A stretch of DNA of 48,299 nt from Shewanella sp. Isolate13 (GCF_022398325.1 NZ_JAKEVD010000036.1:1-48299), one strand, 5' to 3'; shown: positions 26,013 through 35,471, counted from the first letter of the stretch. Program-made: numbers and translations. The notes: generated by a model from the letters alone, not told the origin.

Positions 26013-29000
26013 TTACAGTAAAGACAACAAGGCTTCAAGCGGGTGTTTCGGCTTAAAGCCACTAAATCGCTTAACCTGACTTCGACAGGAATAACCCGAG
26101 ATCAATACCTGAGATTGAGGTAACTTGGTAAGCGTTTTCTCCCATGACATTTCATAAAGCGCTTTAGAGCGTTCAAGATTTTCCGCTTCATGGCCATAAG
26201 TTCCCGCCATACCGCAGCAGCCTAGATTCACCGTGTGCAGCGTTGCACCAAAGTGTTCAAAAATCCCTTTCCACTCGTTTGCTGTATTGGGTTTTGCCGT
26301 GGATTCTGTACAGTGACTAAACCAGGTAAACTCCGTCTTAGGGAAATCAGATTTTCGCTCCTGAGGTGCTTTACCCTCAAATACCTCTAGTAACCATTCA
26401 TTGGCAAGTTTGACGTGGAAATCTCCACGGGCGCCACCTAAAACTTCTGCATATTCATCGCGATAACAGAGCACCAGAGCAGGATCAATGCCGACCATTG
26501 GTATATCGAGCTTGGCCACCTGATTAAGAAAATCGGCAGTCGACTTTGCCGTGCGCGCAAACTTATCTAAGAAGCCTTTAATATGGATAGGCTTGCCATT
26601 AGGTTTAAATGGCAGTAACACAGGCTTTAAGCCTAGCTTTTCGATTAACTGCACAAAGTGATAAACCGTTCCAGCCTCATAAAAGGTGTTAAATGGGTCC
26701 TGCACGACTAACACGTATTGACTGCGCTCAGACCCTGGAATTTGCTGTAGCGCCGTTAAATCATAGCCACGACTTGCATGTCCTTCGAGTCGTTGCTTTA
26801 AAGTGGGTACCGACAACGCTGGTGCGTCAACATAGCCAAGGGATTTCTTGATGACCCACTTGCTTAGGCTGTTTTGAGAAACCGCATTGACTAACCTTGG
26901 CGCAGAGGCCATCAATGGTAGAGAGTCCTCGATCCCTGCAACTAAGTAATCTTTTGCTGGGCGCAGGTAACGGCGATAATAAAGGTCAAAGAACTGTGCT
27001 CTAAACTTTGGCACATCGACTTTAACTGGGCACTGGCTCGAACAGGCCTTACAAGCTAAGCATCCCTTTAGAGACTCCATCATTTCATGTGAGTAATCAT
27101 ACTCCTTGTCAATTTTTAAGGAGTTTTGCGCACGCTGTAGCCAGCCTAAAGGCTTACTGCGGCTGAGTTCATTAACATCTATACCTTCTGCCTCAAGCAA
27201 CCTTAACCATTCACGCATTAAGCCTGCACGACCTTTAGGAGACTGTACTCGATCGCCAGTGACTTTAAATGACGGACACATAGGCGAATAAACACTGTAG
27301 TTAAAACACAGACCATTGCCGTTACAGTTCATCACATCGGGAAACGCTTCACGGGTTTTAACTGGAATTTGTCTATCAAATGCGCCGCGTTTAACGCTGT
27401 CGACATTATAGAGCATAGGACCGCTGTTTTTCGGTGCCACCAGCTTCCCCGGATTGAGCTTATTATTGGGGTCAAATAATCCCTTAACCTCTTCTAATAT
27501 GCCATATAGTTGCTCACCGAACACCGCTGGACCATATTCGCCGCGCACGCCTTTACCATGCTCACCCCACATTAAGCCGCCATATTTGAGAGTTAGCTCA
27601 GCCACTTGATCGGAAAGCGTTTTAAGGAGTATTTCATCTTGCTCATCACACATGTCCAGTGCTGGTCGCACGTGCAGTACACCCGCATCCACATGACCGA
27701 ACATGCCGTATTGTAACTGGTGACTATCAAGCAGCGCTCTAAACTCTAAAATAAAGTCGGCTAACTTCTCTGGAGGCACAGCTGTGTCTTCGGCAAACGC
27801 GATCGGCTTACGCGCCCCCTTTGCAGCGCCTAACAAGCCCACGGCTTTCTTGCGCATGGCATAGATGGTATTGATGCTGGCCTTATCGGATGTAACTTGA
27901 TAGCCAAGCAAGCCCGCTTCGCTTTGAGCTATTTGAGCCGTCAACATAGCCTCAAGTTTAGCGACTCGCTGCTCGACATCAGCTTGCGAGCCTGCAAACT
28001 CCACCATATTAAGGCCATCAATTTCTTTGCCCGGCACATCGGTGATCAGCGAGGATACCGAATGCCAAATGATGTCTTCTTTAGCAAGGTTAAGCACCTT
28101 AGAGTCGATAGTTTCAACCACAGTGGCATTGGCTTTAACCAAATCGGGAGCGTGACGTAAAGCCGACTCAAATGAGTCATACTTGATGTTAACCATCATG
28201 CGACACGTGGGCAAAGGCGTGATATTAAGCTTTGCCTCAGTGATCACCGCAAGCGTGCCTTCTGAACCGGTTAAAATTCGCGAAAGGTCGAAATGCCCTA
28301 AGGTGTCATCCCAAACATTTTTCAGGTCGTATCCGGTCAAAAAACGATTTAATTTAGGGAAGCGTTGTTCGATCTGTTGACGATTATCTTTACAGATCTC
28401 GGCAATACTAGAAATTAACTGCTGACCCAAGGGGTTATCTGTAACTGAAGCAATATTACCTAGCTGTTCATGATTTAATGGCTGAGTTTTAAGCTCACTG
28501 CCATCAAACAAGATGCTGCTTAAGCCAAGTACATGGTCAGAAGTTTTACCATAAACCAATGACCCCGCTCCTGACGCATCAGTGTTGATCATGCCGCCCA
28601 ATGTGGCACGATTTGATGTCGATAAGTCAGGACTAAAGAAAAAACCATGGGGACGAAGCACATCATTGAGAGCATCTTTAATGACTCCCGCTTGCACCCT
28701 TACCCAGCCTTCTGTCGCATTCACCTCTAGGACTTGATTCATGTAGCGTGACATATCAACAATAATGCCATGGGTTAACGACTGGCCATTGGTGCCTGTA
28801 CCACCACCTCTTGCACTAAAGACCACCTGTGCAAACTCATCTTGGCTAGCAAGCTTTAGTGCTATCTGAACATCTTGAGTCGTTTTTGGATAGATCACCG
28901 CCTGAGGTAAAAACTGATACACAGAGTTATCGGTCGCCTGTGCGAGGCGAGCACTGTAGCGAGTATCGATATCTCCTGTAAAAGCCCCCTCTTCAAGGGT

Positions 29001-29060
29001 CGTTAAAAAAGAAAGATAGGTCGGTTCTAGGGTCTGCTGATGCGATAACTTGGGTAACAT
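26013..29060 (-). CDS. ydiJ: YdiJ-type FAD/Fe-S 2-hydroxyacid dehydrogenase
   Basis: The 1015-residue protein matches E. coli YdiJ along its length. It has an FAD-binding 4 domain (about 50-280, with SARGGGTGTNGQSL and TLGGMINTDASG), an FAD-oxidase C-terminal domain (about 280-540), a ferredoxin-like part with CLACKACSSQCPVKVD (about 655-670), and a CCG-type domain with LGCCGMAGTYG near the end. It oxidises a D-2-hydroxy acid, feeding electrons to the quinone pool; D-2-hydroxyglutarate has been reported for YdiJ as I recall, while D-lactate (as for Shewanella Dld-II) is the other candidate. It is a single gene next to ppsA, consistent with growth on organic acids. Confidence 0.9.
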   Translation of the reverse strand: MLPKLSHQQTLEPTYLSFLTTLEEGAFTGDIDTRYSARLAQATDNSVYQFLPQAVIYPKTTQDVQIALKLASQDEFAQVVFSARGGGTGTNGQSLTHGIIVDMSRYMNQVLEVNATEGWVRVQAGVIKDALNDVLRPHGFFFSPDLSTSNRATLGGMINTDASGAGSLVYGKTSDHVLGLSSILFDGSELKTQPLNHEQLGNIASVTDNPLGQQLISSIAEICKDNRQQIEQRFPKLNRFLTGYDLKNVWDDTLGHFDLSRILTGSEGTLAVITEAKLNITPLPTCRMMVNIKYDSFESALRHAPDLVKANATVVETIDSKVLNLAKEDIIWHSVSSLITDVPGKEIDGLNMVEFAGSQADVEQRVAKLEAMLTAQIAQSEAGLLGYQVTSDKASINTIYAMRKKAVGLLGAAKGARKPIAFAEDTAVPPEKLADFILEFRALLDSHQLQYGMFGHVDAGVLHVRPALDMCDEQDEILLKTLSDQVAELTLKYGGLMWGEHGKGVRGEYGPAVFGEQLYGILEEVKGLFDPNNKLNPGKLVAPKNSGPMLYNVDSVKRGAFDRQIPVKTREAFPDVMNCNGNGLCFNYSVYSPMCPSFKVTGDRVQSPKGRAGLMREWLRLLEAEGIDVNELSRSKPLGWLQRAQNSLKIDKEYDYSHEMMESLKGCLACKACSSQCPVKVDVPKFRAQFFDLYYRRYLRPAKDYLVAGIEDSLPLMASAPRLVNAVSQNSLSKWVIKKSLGYVDAPALSVPTLKQRLEGHASRGYDLTALQQIPGSERSQYVLVVQDPFNTFYEAGTVYHFVQLIEKLGLKPVLLPFKPNGKPIHIKGFLDKFARTAKSTADFLNQVAKLDIPMVGIDPALVLCYRDEYAEVLGGARGDFHVKLANEWLLEVFEGKAPQERKSDFPKTEFTWFSHCTESTAKPNTANEWKGIFEHFGATLHTVNLGCCGMAGTYGHEAENLERSKALYEMSWEKTLTKLPQSQVLISGYSCRSQVKRFSGFKPKHPLEALLSLL

Positions 29061-29107
29061 GATTACTTCTGTCAGTTGTTATTCTTAAGTTTGTGGCTCA
29101 TTATAAA

Positions 29108-29138
29108 CAAAAAAAAGCCGCTAAATAGCGGCTTTTTT
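29108..29138 (-). terminator. Terminator of ppsA
   Basis: AAAAAAGCCGCTA and TAGCGGCTTTTTT with a two-base loop, about 70 bp past the ppsA stop, before ydiJ on the same strand. Confidence 0.85.
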
Positions 29139-29209
29139 AATGTTTTTAACAAAATGTTAAATCGCGCAGATTTAACACTTCATTTAGGCCAAAAAACTAC
29201 ACGATAATA

Positions 29210-31579
29210 TTAACCGTGAGCTTCAGCTAGATATAACCAAGTATCGATAACAGTATCAGGGTTTAGCGATACAGTATCGATGCCCTGCTCAACTAACCAA
29301 GCCGCAAAATCAGCGTGATCTGATGGGCCTTGGCCACAAATACCTACGTATGCGCCCTTAGCTTTTGCCGCTTTAATTGCCATGGCAAGTAGAGCCTTAA
29401 CCGCGTCGTTACGTTCATCGAATAGGTGGCTGATGATCCCTGAATCACGGTCTAGACCAAGAGTCAGCTGAGTTAAGTCGTTTGAACCGATAGAGAAACC
29501 ATCGAAGTGCTCTAGGAACTGATCCGCTAGTAGTGCGTTAGATGGTAGTTCACACATCATGATAACGCGTAAGCCATCTTTACCACGCTCAAGACCTTGC
29601 TCTTTAAGAAGCTCAATCACCTGCTCTGCTTCGCTCAATGTACGAACGAATGGGATCATGATTTCAACATTCTTAAGACCCATCTCATTGCGAACACGCT
29701 TAATCGCTTCACACTCTAGCGCAAAACAATCACGGAACGATTCAGAGATGTAACGGCTTGCACCACGGAAGCCCAACATTGGGTTTTCTTCTTCTGGCTC
29801 GTAACGGTCACCACCTACCAAGTTAGCGTATTCGTTTGACTTAAAGTCAGACATACGAACAATCACTTTCTTTGGATGGAATGCCGATGCAATAGTCGCG
29901 ATACCTTCAACTAGACGCTCAACATAGAATTCAACTGGAGACTCATAACCTGCGATCATCTCGTGGATCTCTTGCTGAAGTTCAGCAGTCTGATCATTGA
30001 ATTCAAGCAGGGCTTTAGGGTGAATACCGATCATACGGTTAATGATGAATTCAAGACGTGCAAGGCCGACACCTTCGTTAGGAAGACGAGCGAAGTCAAA
30101 TGCGCGGTCTGGGTTACCCACGTTCATCATAATCTTCATCGGCAGTTCTGGCATTGAATCTACACGTGATGAAATCACTTCAAAATCTTGTAGGCCACTG
30201 TAGATGTAACCGGTATCGCCTTCGGCACAAGAAACGGTAACTTCTTGACCATTTTGAATGCGCTCAGTGACATCGCCACAACCAACAACTGCTGGAACAC
30301 CTAGCTCACGTGCAATAATCGCAGCGTGACAAGTACGGCCACCACGGTTAGTTACAATCGCGCTTGCACGCTTCATGATTGGTTCCCAGTCTGGGTCAGT
30401 CATGTCAGTAACTAATACATCACCTGGTTGAATTTGGTCCATATCGTCGATTGACTTAAGTACCTTAGCGACACCTTTACCAATCTTGTGGCCGATTGCG
30501 CGACCTTCAGAAACCACGTCACCTTGTGTTTTTAGGTGGTAGCGCTCGATTAACTGCACATCTTCACGTGAGCGAACAGTTTCAGGACGCGCCTGAACGA
30601 TGTACAACTTACCATCGTTACCATCTTTAGCCCATTCGATGTCCATTGGACGACCGTAGTGCTTCTCGATAGTCATCGCCTGCTTCGCAAGCTCTTGTAC
30701 TTCTGCATCATTGATTGAGAACTCGCGGCGCTTATCTGCTGCAATATCTTCAATCTTAACTTGCTTACCATGAGACTCATCGTCTGAGTAAACCATCTGG
30801 ATAAGCTTGCTACCAATATTACGACGTACAACCGCTTTATGGCCTGCAACTAGTGTTGGTTTATGAACGTAAAACTCGTCAGGGTTAACCGCGCCTTGAA
30901 CAACCATTTCACCTAGGCCAAATGATGAAGTAATGAATACTACGTCATTGTTACCAGACTCAGTGTCCATGGTGAACATAACACCAGAAGCAGCTTTGTC
31001 TGAACGCACCATACGCTGAATACCAGCAGATAGTGCGACACCTTTGTGGTCATAACCTTGGTGAACACGGTATGAGATGGCGCGATCATTAAACAAAGAA
31101 GCAAATACATGCTTAGTTGCTTCTAAAACGGCGTCATAACCCTTAACGTTTAGGAAAGTTTCTTGTTGGCCAGCAAATGATGCGTCTGGCATATCTTCTG
31201 CTGTCGCTGAAGAGCGAACTGCGAAAGATGCATCATTTGTTTCAGAGCTAAGCTTTTCGTACGCTTCGCGAACCGCTTGCTCAAATTCTGGATGGAATGG
31301 GGTATCGATAACCCACTGTCTGATCTGTGCACCTGCTGTAGCGAGTGCGTTCACGTCATCTACATCTAGAGCTTCTAGAATTTCGTATATCTTCTGGTTA
31401 AGTCCACTTTGTTCAAGAAATTCATTGAACGCAAAAGATGTTGTCGCAAATCCACCAGGCACTTGAACACCTGCATTTGAAAGATTGCTAATCATCTCAC
31501 CAAGAGAAGCGTTCTTACCGCCGACCTTGTTGACGTCACCCATGCCTAATTCTTGATACCAGAGTACGTATTGCTGCAC
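29210..31579 (-). CDS. ppsA: Phosphoenolpyruvate synthase
   Basis: PpsA makes phosphoenolpyruvate from pyruvate and ATP, the entry to gluconeogenesis on lactate or pyruvate. The 789-residue protein has the ATP-grasp part (KVGGKNASLGEM, RSSATAEDMPDASFAGQQETFLN), the swivelling His domain with the phosphorylated His near 421 in GGRTCHAAIIARELGVPAVVG, and the TIM-barrel domain with the catalytic Cys in GICGQGPSDHADFA. The start is a GTG at 31579 with GGAG nine bases upstream. Its regulator ppsR is divergent and shares the intergenic region, which carries a HexR-like site. Confidence 0.97.
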   Translation of the reverse strand: MQQYVLWYQELGMGDVNKVGGKNASLGEMISNLSNAGVQVPGGFATTSFAFNEFLEQSGLNQKIYEILEALDVDDVNALATAGAQIRQWVIDTPFHPEFEQAVREAYEKLSSETNDASFAVRSSATAEDMPDASFAGQQETFLNVKGYDAVLEATKHVFASLFNDRAISYRVHQGYDHKGVALSAGIQRMVRSDKAASGVMFTMDTESGNNDVVFITSSFGLGEMVVQGAVNPDEFYVHKPTLVAGHKAVVRRNIGSKLIQMVYSDDESHGKQVKIEDIAADKRREFSINDAEVQELAKQAMTIEKHYGRPMDIEWAKDGNDGKLYIVQARPETVRSREDVQLIERYHLKTQGDVVSEGRAIGHKIGKGVAKVLKSIDDMDQIQPGDVLVTDMTDPDWEPIMKRASAIVTNRGGRTCHAAIIARELGVPAVVGCGDVTERIQNGQEVTVSCAEGDTGYIYSGLQDFEVISSRVDSMPELPMKIMMNVGNPDRAFDFARLPNEGVGLARLEFIINRMIGIHPKALLEFNDQTAELQQEIHEMIAGYESPVEFYVERLVEGIATIASAFHPKKVIVRMSDFKSNEYANLVGGDRYEPEEENPMLGFRGASRYISESFRDCFALECEAIKRVRNEMGLKNVEIMIPFVRTLSEAEQVIELLKEQGLERGKDGLRVIMMCELPSNALLADQFLEHFDGFSIGSNDLTQLTLGLDRDSGIISHLFDERNDAVKALLAMAIKAAKAKGAYVGICGQGPSDHADFAAWLVEQGIDTVSLNPDTVIDTWLYLAEAHG

Positions 31580-31634
31580 AGTTTTTATCTCCGCAAGTAT
31601 ATTTTAGTGTGGCTCTTCACACGAGAGCAGCAGC

Positions 31635-31663
31635 ATCTTACACTCCACGGCAAGAACCGTAAA
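31635..31663 (-). promoter_or_regulatory. Candidate ppsA promoter
   Basis: On the minus strand TTTACG (31663-31658) and TAAGAT (31640-31635) are separated by exactly 17 bp. Transcription would start near 31628, leaving a leader of about 48 bases that contains the inverted repeat GTGTG/CACAC (31607-31622). The HexR-like site would then be centred near -57. Confidence 0.45.
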
Positions 31664-31677
31664 TGTATAATTTTATT

Positions 31678-31692
31678 TGTAATTTTATTACT
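31678..31692. promoter_or_regulatory. HexR-like operator
   Basis: TGTAATTTTATTACT matches 14 of 15 positions of the HexR motif I recall for Shewanella, TGTAATwwwATTACA. HexR controls central carbon genes, with ppsA among the predicted regulon in Shewanella. The site lies between ppsA and ppsR, at the probable ppsR transcription start (TATAAT at 31666-31671). Confidence 0.62.
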
Positions 31693-31705
31693 ACAAGAGG
31701 CCGAA

Positions 31706-32518
31706 ATGTTACGTAAAGTATTTTATATCTCAGATGGGACAGCGATCACAGCAGAGGTATTTGGGCATGCAGTGCTTTCTCAATTTCCACTTGAGTTTGA
31801 TGCACTTACAATTCCATTTGTAGAAACAGAAATGAAAGCGGAAGCTGTTAAAGCACAAATAAATGATTGTTTTATTACAACAGGTGAAAGACCACTAGTT
31901 TTCCACTCCATCGTAAAACCTGAGATCAGAGACATCATCTATAGCAGTGAAGGCTTAGATTATGACTTTTTGAACACTTTTGTCGCGCCATTAGAGAAGC
32001 AACTAGGTGTTGCTGCTGCACCAGCCCTGCACCGTACCCATGGTAAAGCCAATGAAAGTTATGAAGCGCGTATCGATGCTATCAACTACGCCATGGAAAA
32101 TGATGACGGCCAAACCATGAAGCATATGGATAAAGCTGACCTTATTTTGTTGGGGGTATCCCGTTGCGGTAAAACCCCATCGAGTCTCTATCTTTCGATG
32201 CAATTTGGTATCAAGGCGGCAAACTATCCATTTACCGAAGATGACATGGATAACCTTAAACTGCCTGAAGCTCTGAAACGTAATAAACATAAGCTATTCG
32301 GCCTGACTATCGATCCTGAACGCCTCCACGAAATTCGCCACAGCCGCATGTCTAATAGTCGTTACTCATCTCTACGTCAATGCCGTGTGGAAGTTAAAGA
32401 GGTCGAAATGATGTATAAGAAAGAACGCATACCTTTTGTGAACACCACAAATCATTCGGTAGAAGAGATCGCCACAAAAATTCTCGAAGAAACAGGATTA
32501 AAGCGCCATATGTTCTAA
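31706..32518 (+). CDS. ppsR: PEP synthetase regulatory protein (kinase/pyrophosphorylase)
   Basis: PpsR inactivates PpsA by ADP-dependent phosphorylation of a threonine next to the catalytic His and reverses it by phosphorolysis. The 270-residue protein of the DUF299 family has the P-loop-like GVSRCGKTPSSLYLSMQFG (about 150-168). I start at the ATG at 31706, preceded by AAGAGG, because the family begins at MLRKVFYISDGTAIT; the upstream in-frame stretch would run through the promoter region. It is divergent from its target ppsA and ends in a very symmetric terminator. Confidence 0.96.
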   Translation: MLRKVFYISDGTAITAEVFGHAVLSQFPLEFDALTIPFVETEMKAEAVKAQINDCFITTGERPLVFHSIVKPEIRDIIYSSEGLDYDFLNTFVAPLEKQLGVAAAPALHRTHGKANESYEARIDAINYAMENDDGQTMKHMDKADLILLGVSRCGKTPSSLYLSMQFGIKAANYPFTEDDMDNLKLPEALKRNKHKLFGLTIDPERLHEIRHSRMSNSRYSSLRQCRVEVKEVEMMYKKERIPFVNTTNHSVEEIATKILEETGLKRHMF

Positions 32519-32546
32519 TCTCGATAACCATTTTATCTCGTCAAGG

Positions 32547-32576
32547 AATCAAGGCTTTTTTAAAAAAGCCTTGATT
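32547..32576 (+). terminator. Terminator of ppsR
   Basis: A perfect 30-bp palindrome: AATCAAGGCTTTTTT followed at once by its reverse complement. As RNA it forms a GC-containing stem with an internal A/U run; it lies about 30 bp past the stop codon. Confidence 0.7.
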
Positions 32577-32708
32577 TCATACCAAGTAATTTTCGCGATT
32601 ATGAAAATTAGCCTCACTTTTAAGGCAATTGCCACTGTGCATAGCCAAACTATTAGTTATAATCCGAGGTAATCAGGCGATAGCCCATACGAACGCTCGG
32701 TATTTTGA

Positions 32709-33776
32709 ATGACCATTAAAACAGACGAACTCCGCACTTCCCTTTTATGTAAGGTAATTTCACCTGCACAACTCGCTTCTGAATATCCTTTAACACAAGA
32801 TGCCGCTGACTACCTAGTTCAGCAACGTCATGAAGTTGAAGCCATTATTAATGGTGAAGACCAACGCTTACTTGTGATTATTGGCCCTTGCTCAATCCAT
32901 GACACTGAAGCAGCTTTAGACTATGCACAGCGCTTAGCCAAGCTCCACCAGCAATATAAAGATGATTTGTGTATCTTGATGCGTGTCTACTTTGAGAAGC
33001 CTCGCACCACGGTTGGTTGGAAAGGGTTGATTTCCGATCCAGACTTAGATGGCAGCTTTAGCCCGAACAAAGGCTTACGTAAAGCACGTCACCTATTACA
33101 GCAAATTACTGAACTTAAGTTGCCTATCGCGACTGAGTTTCTCGATATGGTCAACGGCCAATATATTGCCGACCTGATCACATGGGGCGCAATTGGAGCC
33201 CGTACCACAGAAAGTCAAATTCACCGTGAGATGGCGTCAGCGCTTTCTTGCCCGGTGGGCTTTAAAAACGGTACCGATGGCAATATCGATATTGCTGTTG
33301 ATGCTGTGCGCGCCGCGCAGGCACCACATATTTTCTACTCACCAGATAAAGATGGTGCAATGGCTGTGTACCGCACTCACGGTAACCCATTTGGTCACAT
33401 CATCTTACGTGGTGGTAAAGAGCCAAACTACCACGCTGAAGATATTCGAAAAGCCGCAGCGCAACTCGATAGCGTCGGTGTGACTCAGCGTATGGTTGTT
33501 GACTTTAGCCACGGTAACAGCCGCAAGATGCATAAAGAGCAACTCAACGTAGCCGAGTCTATTATTCAGCAGATGGTTAATGGTGAAACTGCCATCGCGG
33601 GTATTATGGCAGAAAGCTTTATCGAAGAAGGTAACCAGAAAGTCATACCTGGTGAAGAGCTAACCTACGGTAAGAGCATCACCGATGCCTGCATTCACTG
33701 GGAAGACTCAGAAAAGCTATTAAGTGATCTGGCGAAGGCTTCACGTACTCGTATGCAGCGCTTACAGCAAAAATAG
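32709..33776 (+). CDS. aroH: DAHP synthase, AroH (Trp) type
   Basis: The enzyme condenses phosphoenolpyruvate with erythrose 4-phosphate, the first step of the shikimate pathway. The 355-residue protein begins TIKTDELRT and keeps LVIIGPCSIHD, RVYFEKPRTTVGWKGLI, GARTTESQIHREMASALSCPVGFKNGTDG and DFSHGNSRK, the metal and substrate sites of class I DAHP synthases. It is closer to E. coli AroH than to AroF or AroG, so tryptophan feedback is likely but inferred. A TATAAT is at 32658-32663 with a poor -35. The PEP-producing ppsA is close by. Confidence 0.93.
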   Translation: MTIKTDELRTSLLCKVISPAQLASEYPLTQDAADYLVQQRHEVEAIINGEDQRLLVIIGPCSIHDTEAALDYAQRLAKLHQQYKDDLCILMRVYFEKPRTTVGWKGLISDPDLDGSFSPNKGLRKARHLLQQITELKLPIATEFLDMVNGQYIADLITWGAIGARTTESQIHREMASALSCPVGFKNGTDGNIDIAVDAVRAAQAPHIFYSPDKDGAMAVYRTHGNPFGHIILRGGKEPNYHAEDIRKAAAQLDSVGVTQRMVVDFSHGNSRKMHKEQLNVAESIIQQMVNGETAIAGIMAESFIEEGNQKVIPGEELTYGKSITDACIHWEDSEKLLSDLAKASRTRMQRLQQK

Positions 33777-33793
33777 TACTTAAAAACTCGAAG

Positions 33794-33830
33794 AAAAACG
33801 TACCCTCTCAATCAGTCGGTACGTTTTTTT
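33794..33830 (+). terminator. Terminator of aroH
   Basis: AAACGTACC and GGTACGTTT arms, 13-base loop, then a run of T's. Confidence 0.85.
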
Positions 33831-34024
33831 ATGCCGTTATTTTATCGAGTAGACAAAACTCGTTGATCCGTAAAACCAAGAGATATCACATTACACCTAC
33901 CGTGTTTTACAGCAGAGAACTCCATTCTTTACGGTCGTCTCAGACAGTCCTCCAAGACAACCTGTTATAAAATTACAAAATCGACTATAATCTCGCCTCC
34001 AAATGCATAACCATAGGTTGCCGT

Positions 34025-34453
34025 ATGCCTTTAACTCAAACTCCTTCGCAATTTCCCGAAGACGTAGCCCTTCGAATCGAACAGTCTGAAGCCCGTGTCA
34101 TTAAAGCTGTATTCCCCTCTATTACTAATCATCACAACACCCTATTTGGTGGAGAAGCGTTAGCTTGGATGGATGAGACCGCATTTATCGCTGCGACCCG
34201 ATTTTGCCGCAAAACCCTAGTAACAGTAAGCTCAGACAGAATCGATTTTAACAAGCCTATCCCTGCAGGTACTCTAGCCGAGCTCATTGCCCGCGTGATC
34301 CATGTTGGTAATACTTCAATTAAAGTTGAAGTCAATATTTTCGTGGAGGATATGTATCAAGATCTGAGAGAGCATGCTATTCGTGGTGTATTTACCTTTG
34401 TTGCCGTTGATGAACAAAGAAAGCCAACCGCTGTTTGGCCCCCCCATAATTAA
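34025..34453 (+). CDS. Acyl-CoA thioesterase, hotdog fold (YciA-like)
   Basis: The 142-residue protein is a single hotdog domain of the YciA/acyl-CoA hydrolase group, which releases free acids from acyl-CoA. The conserved parts are NHHNTLFGGEALAWMDETAFIAA (the GG..L.W.D motif carries the catalytic Asp), VSSDRIDFNKPIPAGTL and IFVEDMYQDLREHAIRGVFTFVAVD. Its chain-length preference is unknown. A TATAAT at 33986-33991 is a possible -10 box. It lies directly before the crbR regulator, on the same strand but 250 bp apart, so cotranscription is doubtful. Confidence 0.88.
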   Translation: MPLTQTPSQFPEDVALRIEQSEARVIKAVFPSITNHHNTLFGGEALAWMDETAFIAATRFCRKTLVTVSSDRIDFNKPIPAGTLAELIARVIHVGNTSIKVEVNIFVEDMYQDLREHAIRGVFTFVAVDEQRKPTAVWPPHN

Positions 34454-34485
34454 CAGGTATCACTCTCGATAAGCGCAAGCAGAAC

Positions 34486-34509
34486 AGAGGGCTATCACCT
34501 TAGCCCTTT
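34486..34509 (+). terminator. Weak terminator after the thioesterase gene
   Basis: AGGGCTA and TAGCCCT with a six-base loop; only a short T-run follows. Confidence 0.45.
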
Positions 34510-34570
34510 GCTATATAACTGCCGCTGTCATTCCGTAGCAATCATCTCTAAAAAGCTCATCACTACCACT

Positions 34571-34586
34571 TTAGACTAAAGTCTAA
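34571..34586. promoter_or_regulatory. Inverted repeat upstream of crbR, candidate CrbR site
   Basis: TTAGACT-AA-AGTCTAA. It shares 13 of 16 bases and the same architecture with the repeat before acs at 41023-41038. It lies about 120 bp upstream of the crbR ATG and about 65 bp before the start expected from a TAGAAT at 34634-34639. Confidence 0.5.
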
Positions 34587-34703
34587 CTTCTGCACTTATT
34601 TTAACAAATAGTAAGTTTTCAAGCTTAAAGCCATAGAATCCCTTGTCATTTATCTGTTACATTGAACTATCTTCACGCGCAACCAACACAACCTTATAAA
34701 GCC

Positions 34704-35363
34704 ATGAAGCCTGAAAATTTAAATATTATTATTGCCGATGACCACCCGTTATTTAGAAATGCTCTAAGACAAGCTTTATCGTCTGAGTTTAAAAATACCC
34801 AATGGTTTGAAGCCGATAGCGCCGATGCGCTGCAAGCCCTACTCGAAATAAGCGACATTGAATATGATGTGGTGTTATTAGATCTGCAGATGCCTGGCTC
34901 CCATGGTTACTCTACGCTGATCCACCTAAGAACTCATTTTCAAGACTTACCTGTGGTTGTAATCTCAGCTCATGAAGATAACCTCACCATCAGTCGCGCA
35001 ATCCATTACGGTAGCTCCGGCTTCATTCCAAAGTCGTCTTCGATGGAAACTTTAGCAGAAGCTCTAGAAGCCGTTTTATTTGGTGATGTTTGGTTACCTC
35101 AAGGCGTTGAACTTCAAGAGATAAATGAAGATGAAACTAACTTGATGGCCAGTAAACTTGCAGATCTCACGCCACAGCAATATAAAGTGCTACAGATGTT
35201 TGCCGAAGGCCTGCTTAATAAGCAGATCGCTTATGACCTAGAGGTCTCGGAAGCGACCATTAAAGCCCATGCAACCGCGATATTTAGAAAGCTTGGGGTC
35301 AGAAACCGCACCCAAGCAGTAATAGCCCTGCAACAACTGGAGATGGAGAAGGTCGACCTCTAA
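34704..35363 (+). CDS. crbR: LuxR-type response regulator, CrbR-like
   Basis: The 219-residue protein has a receiver domain (about 5-120) with Asp12/Asp13 and the phosphoacceptor Asp60 in VVLLDLQMPG, and a LuxR-type helix-turn-helix (about 150-210, LTPQQYKVLQMFAEGLLNKQIAYDLEVSEATIKAHATAIFRKLGVRNRTQAVIAL). In Vibrio and Pseudomonas this regulator (CrbR, also ErdR) responds to the symporter-kinase CrbS and activates acs for acetate use. Here the kinase and acs lie 2-6 kb away. The ATG at 34704 is preferred; a TTG 14 codons earlier is possible. The shared inverted repeat upstream suggests autoregulation. Confidence 0.85.
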   Translation: MKPENLNIIIADDHPLFRNALRQALSSEFKNTQWFEADSADALQALLEISDIEYDVVLLDLQMPGSHGYSTLIHLRTHFQDLPVVVISAHEDNLTISRAIHYGSSGFIPKSSSMETLAEALEAVLFGDVWLPQGVELQEINEDETNLMASKLADLTPQQYKVLQMFAEGLLNKQIAYDLEVSEATIKAHATAIFRKLGVRNRTQAVIALQQLEMEKVDL

Positions 35364-35398
35364 GTCGGCGTCCCCCTTACTTTGCTAGCTTCGACTGT

Positions 35399-35435
35399 AA
35401 AAAATCCGCTGACAAATTATTGCAGCGGATTTTTT
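35399..35435. terminator. Bidirectional terminator between crbR and the flavoprotein gene
   Basis: AAAAAATCCGCTG and CAGCGGATTTTTT arms with an 11-base loop between convergent genes. Confidence 0.85.
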
Positions 35436-35471
35436 ATGACTGACATTTACATCAGCTTTATCTATGTCACT

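Noticed and set aside
31607..31622. CRP site before ppsA (GTGTG-N6-CACAC)
   Set aside because: The spacing between TGTG and CACA is two bases short of a CRP site; it is more likely a leader hairpin.
31553..31705. 51-residue N-terminal extension of PpsR
   Set aside because: It runs back through the divergent promoter region into ppsA; the family starts at MLRKVFYIS.
32651..32663. TrpR operator at the aroH promoter (AACTATTAGTT overlapping TATAAT)
   Set aside because: It lacks the CTAG cores of known TrpR operators; the resemblance is too weak to claim.
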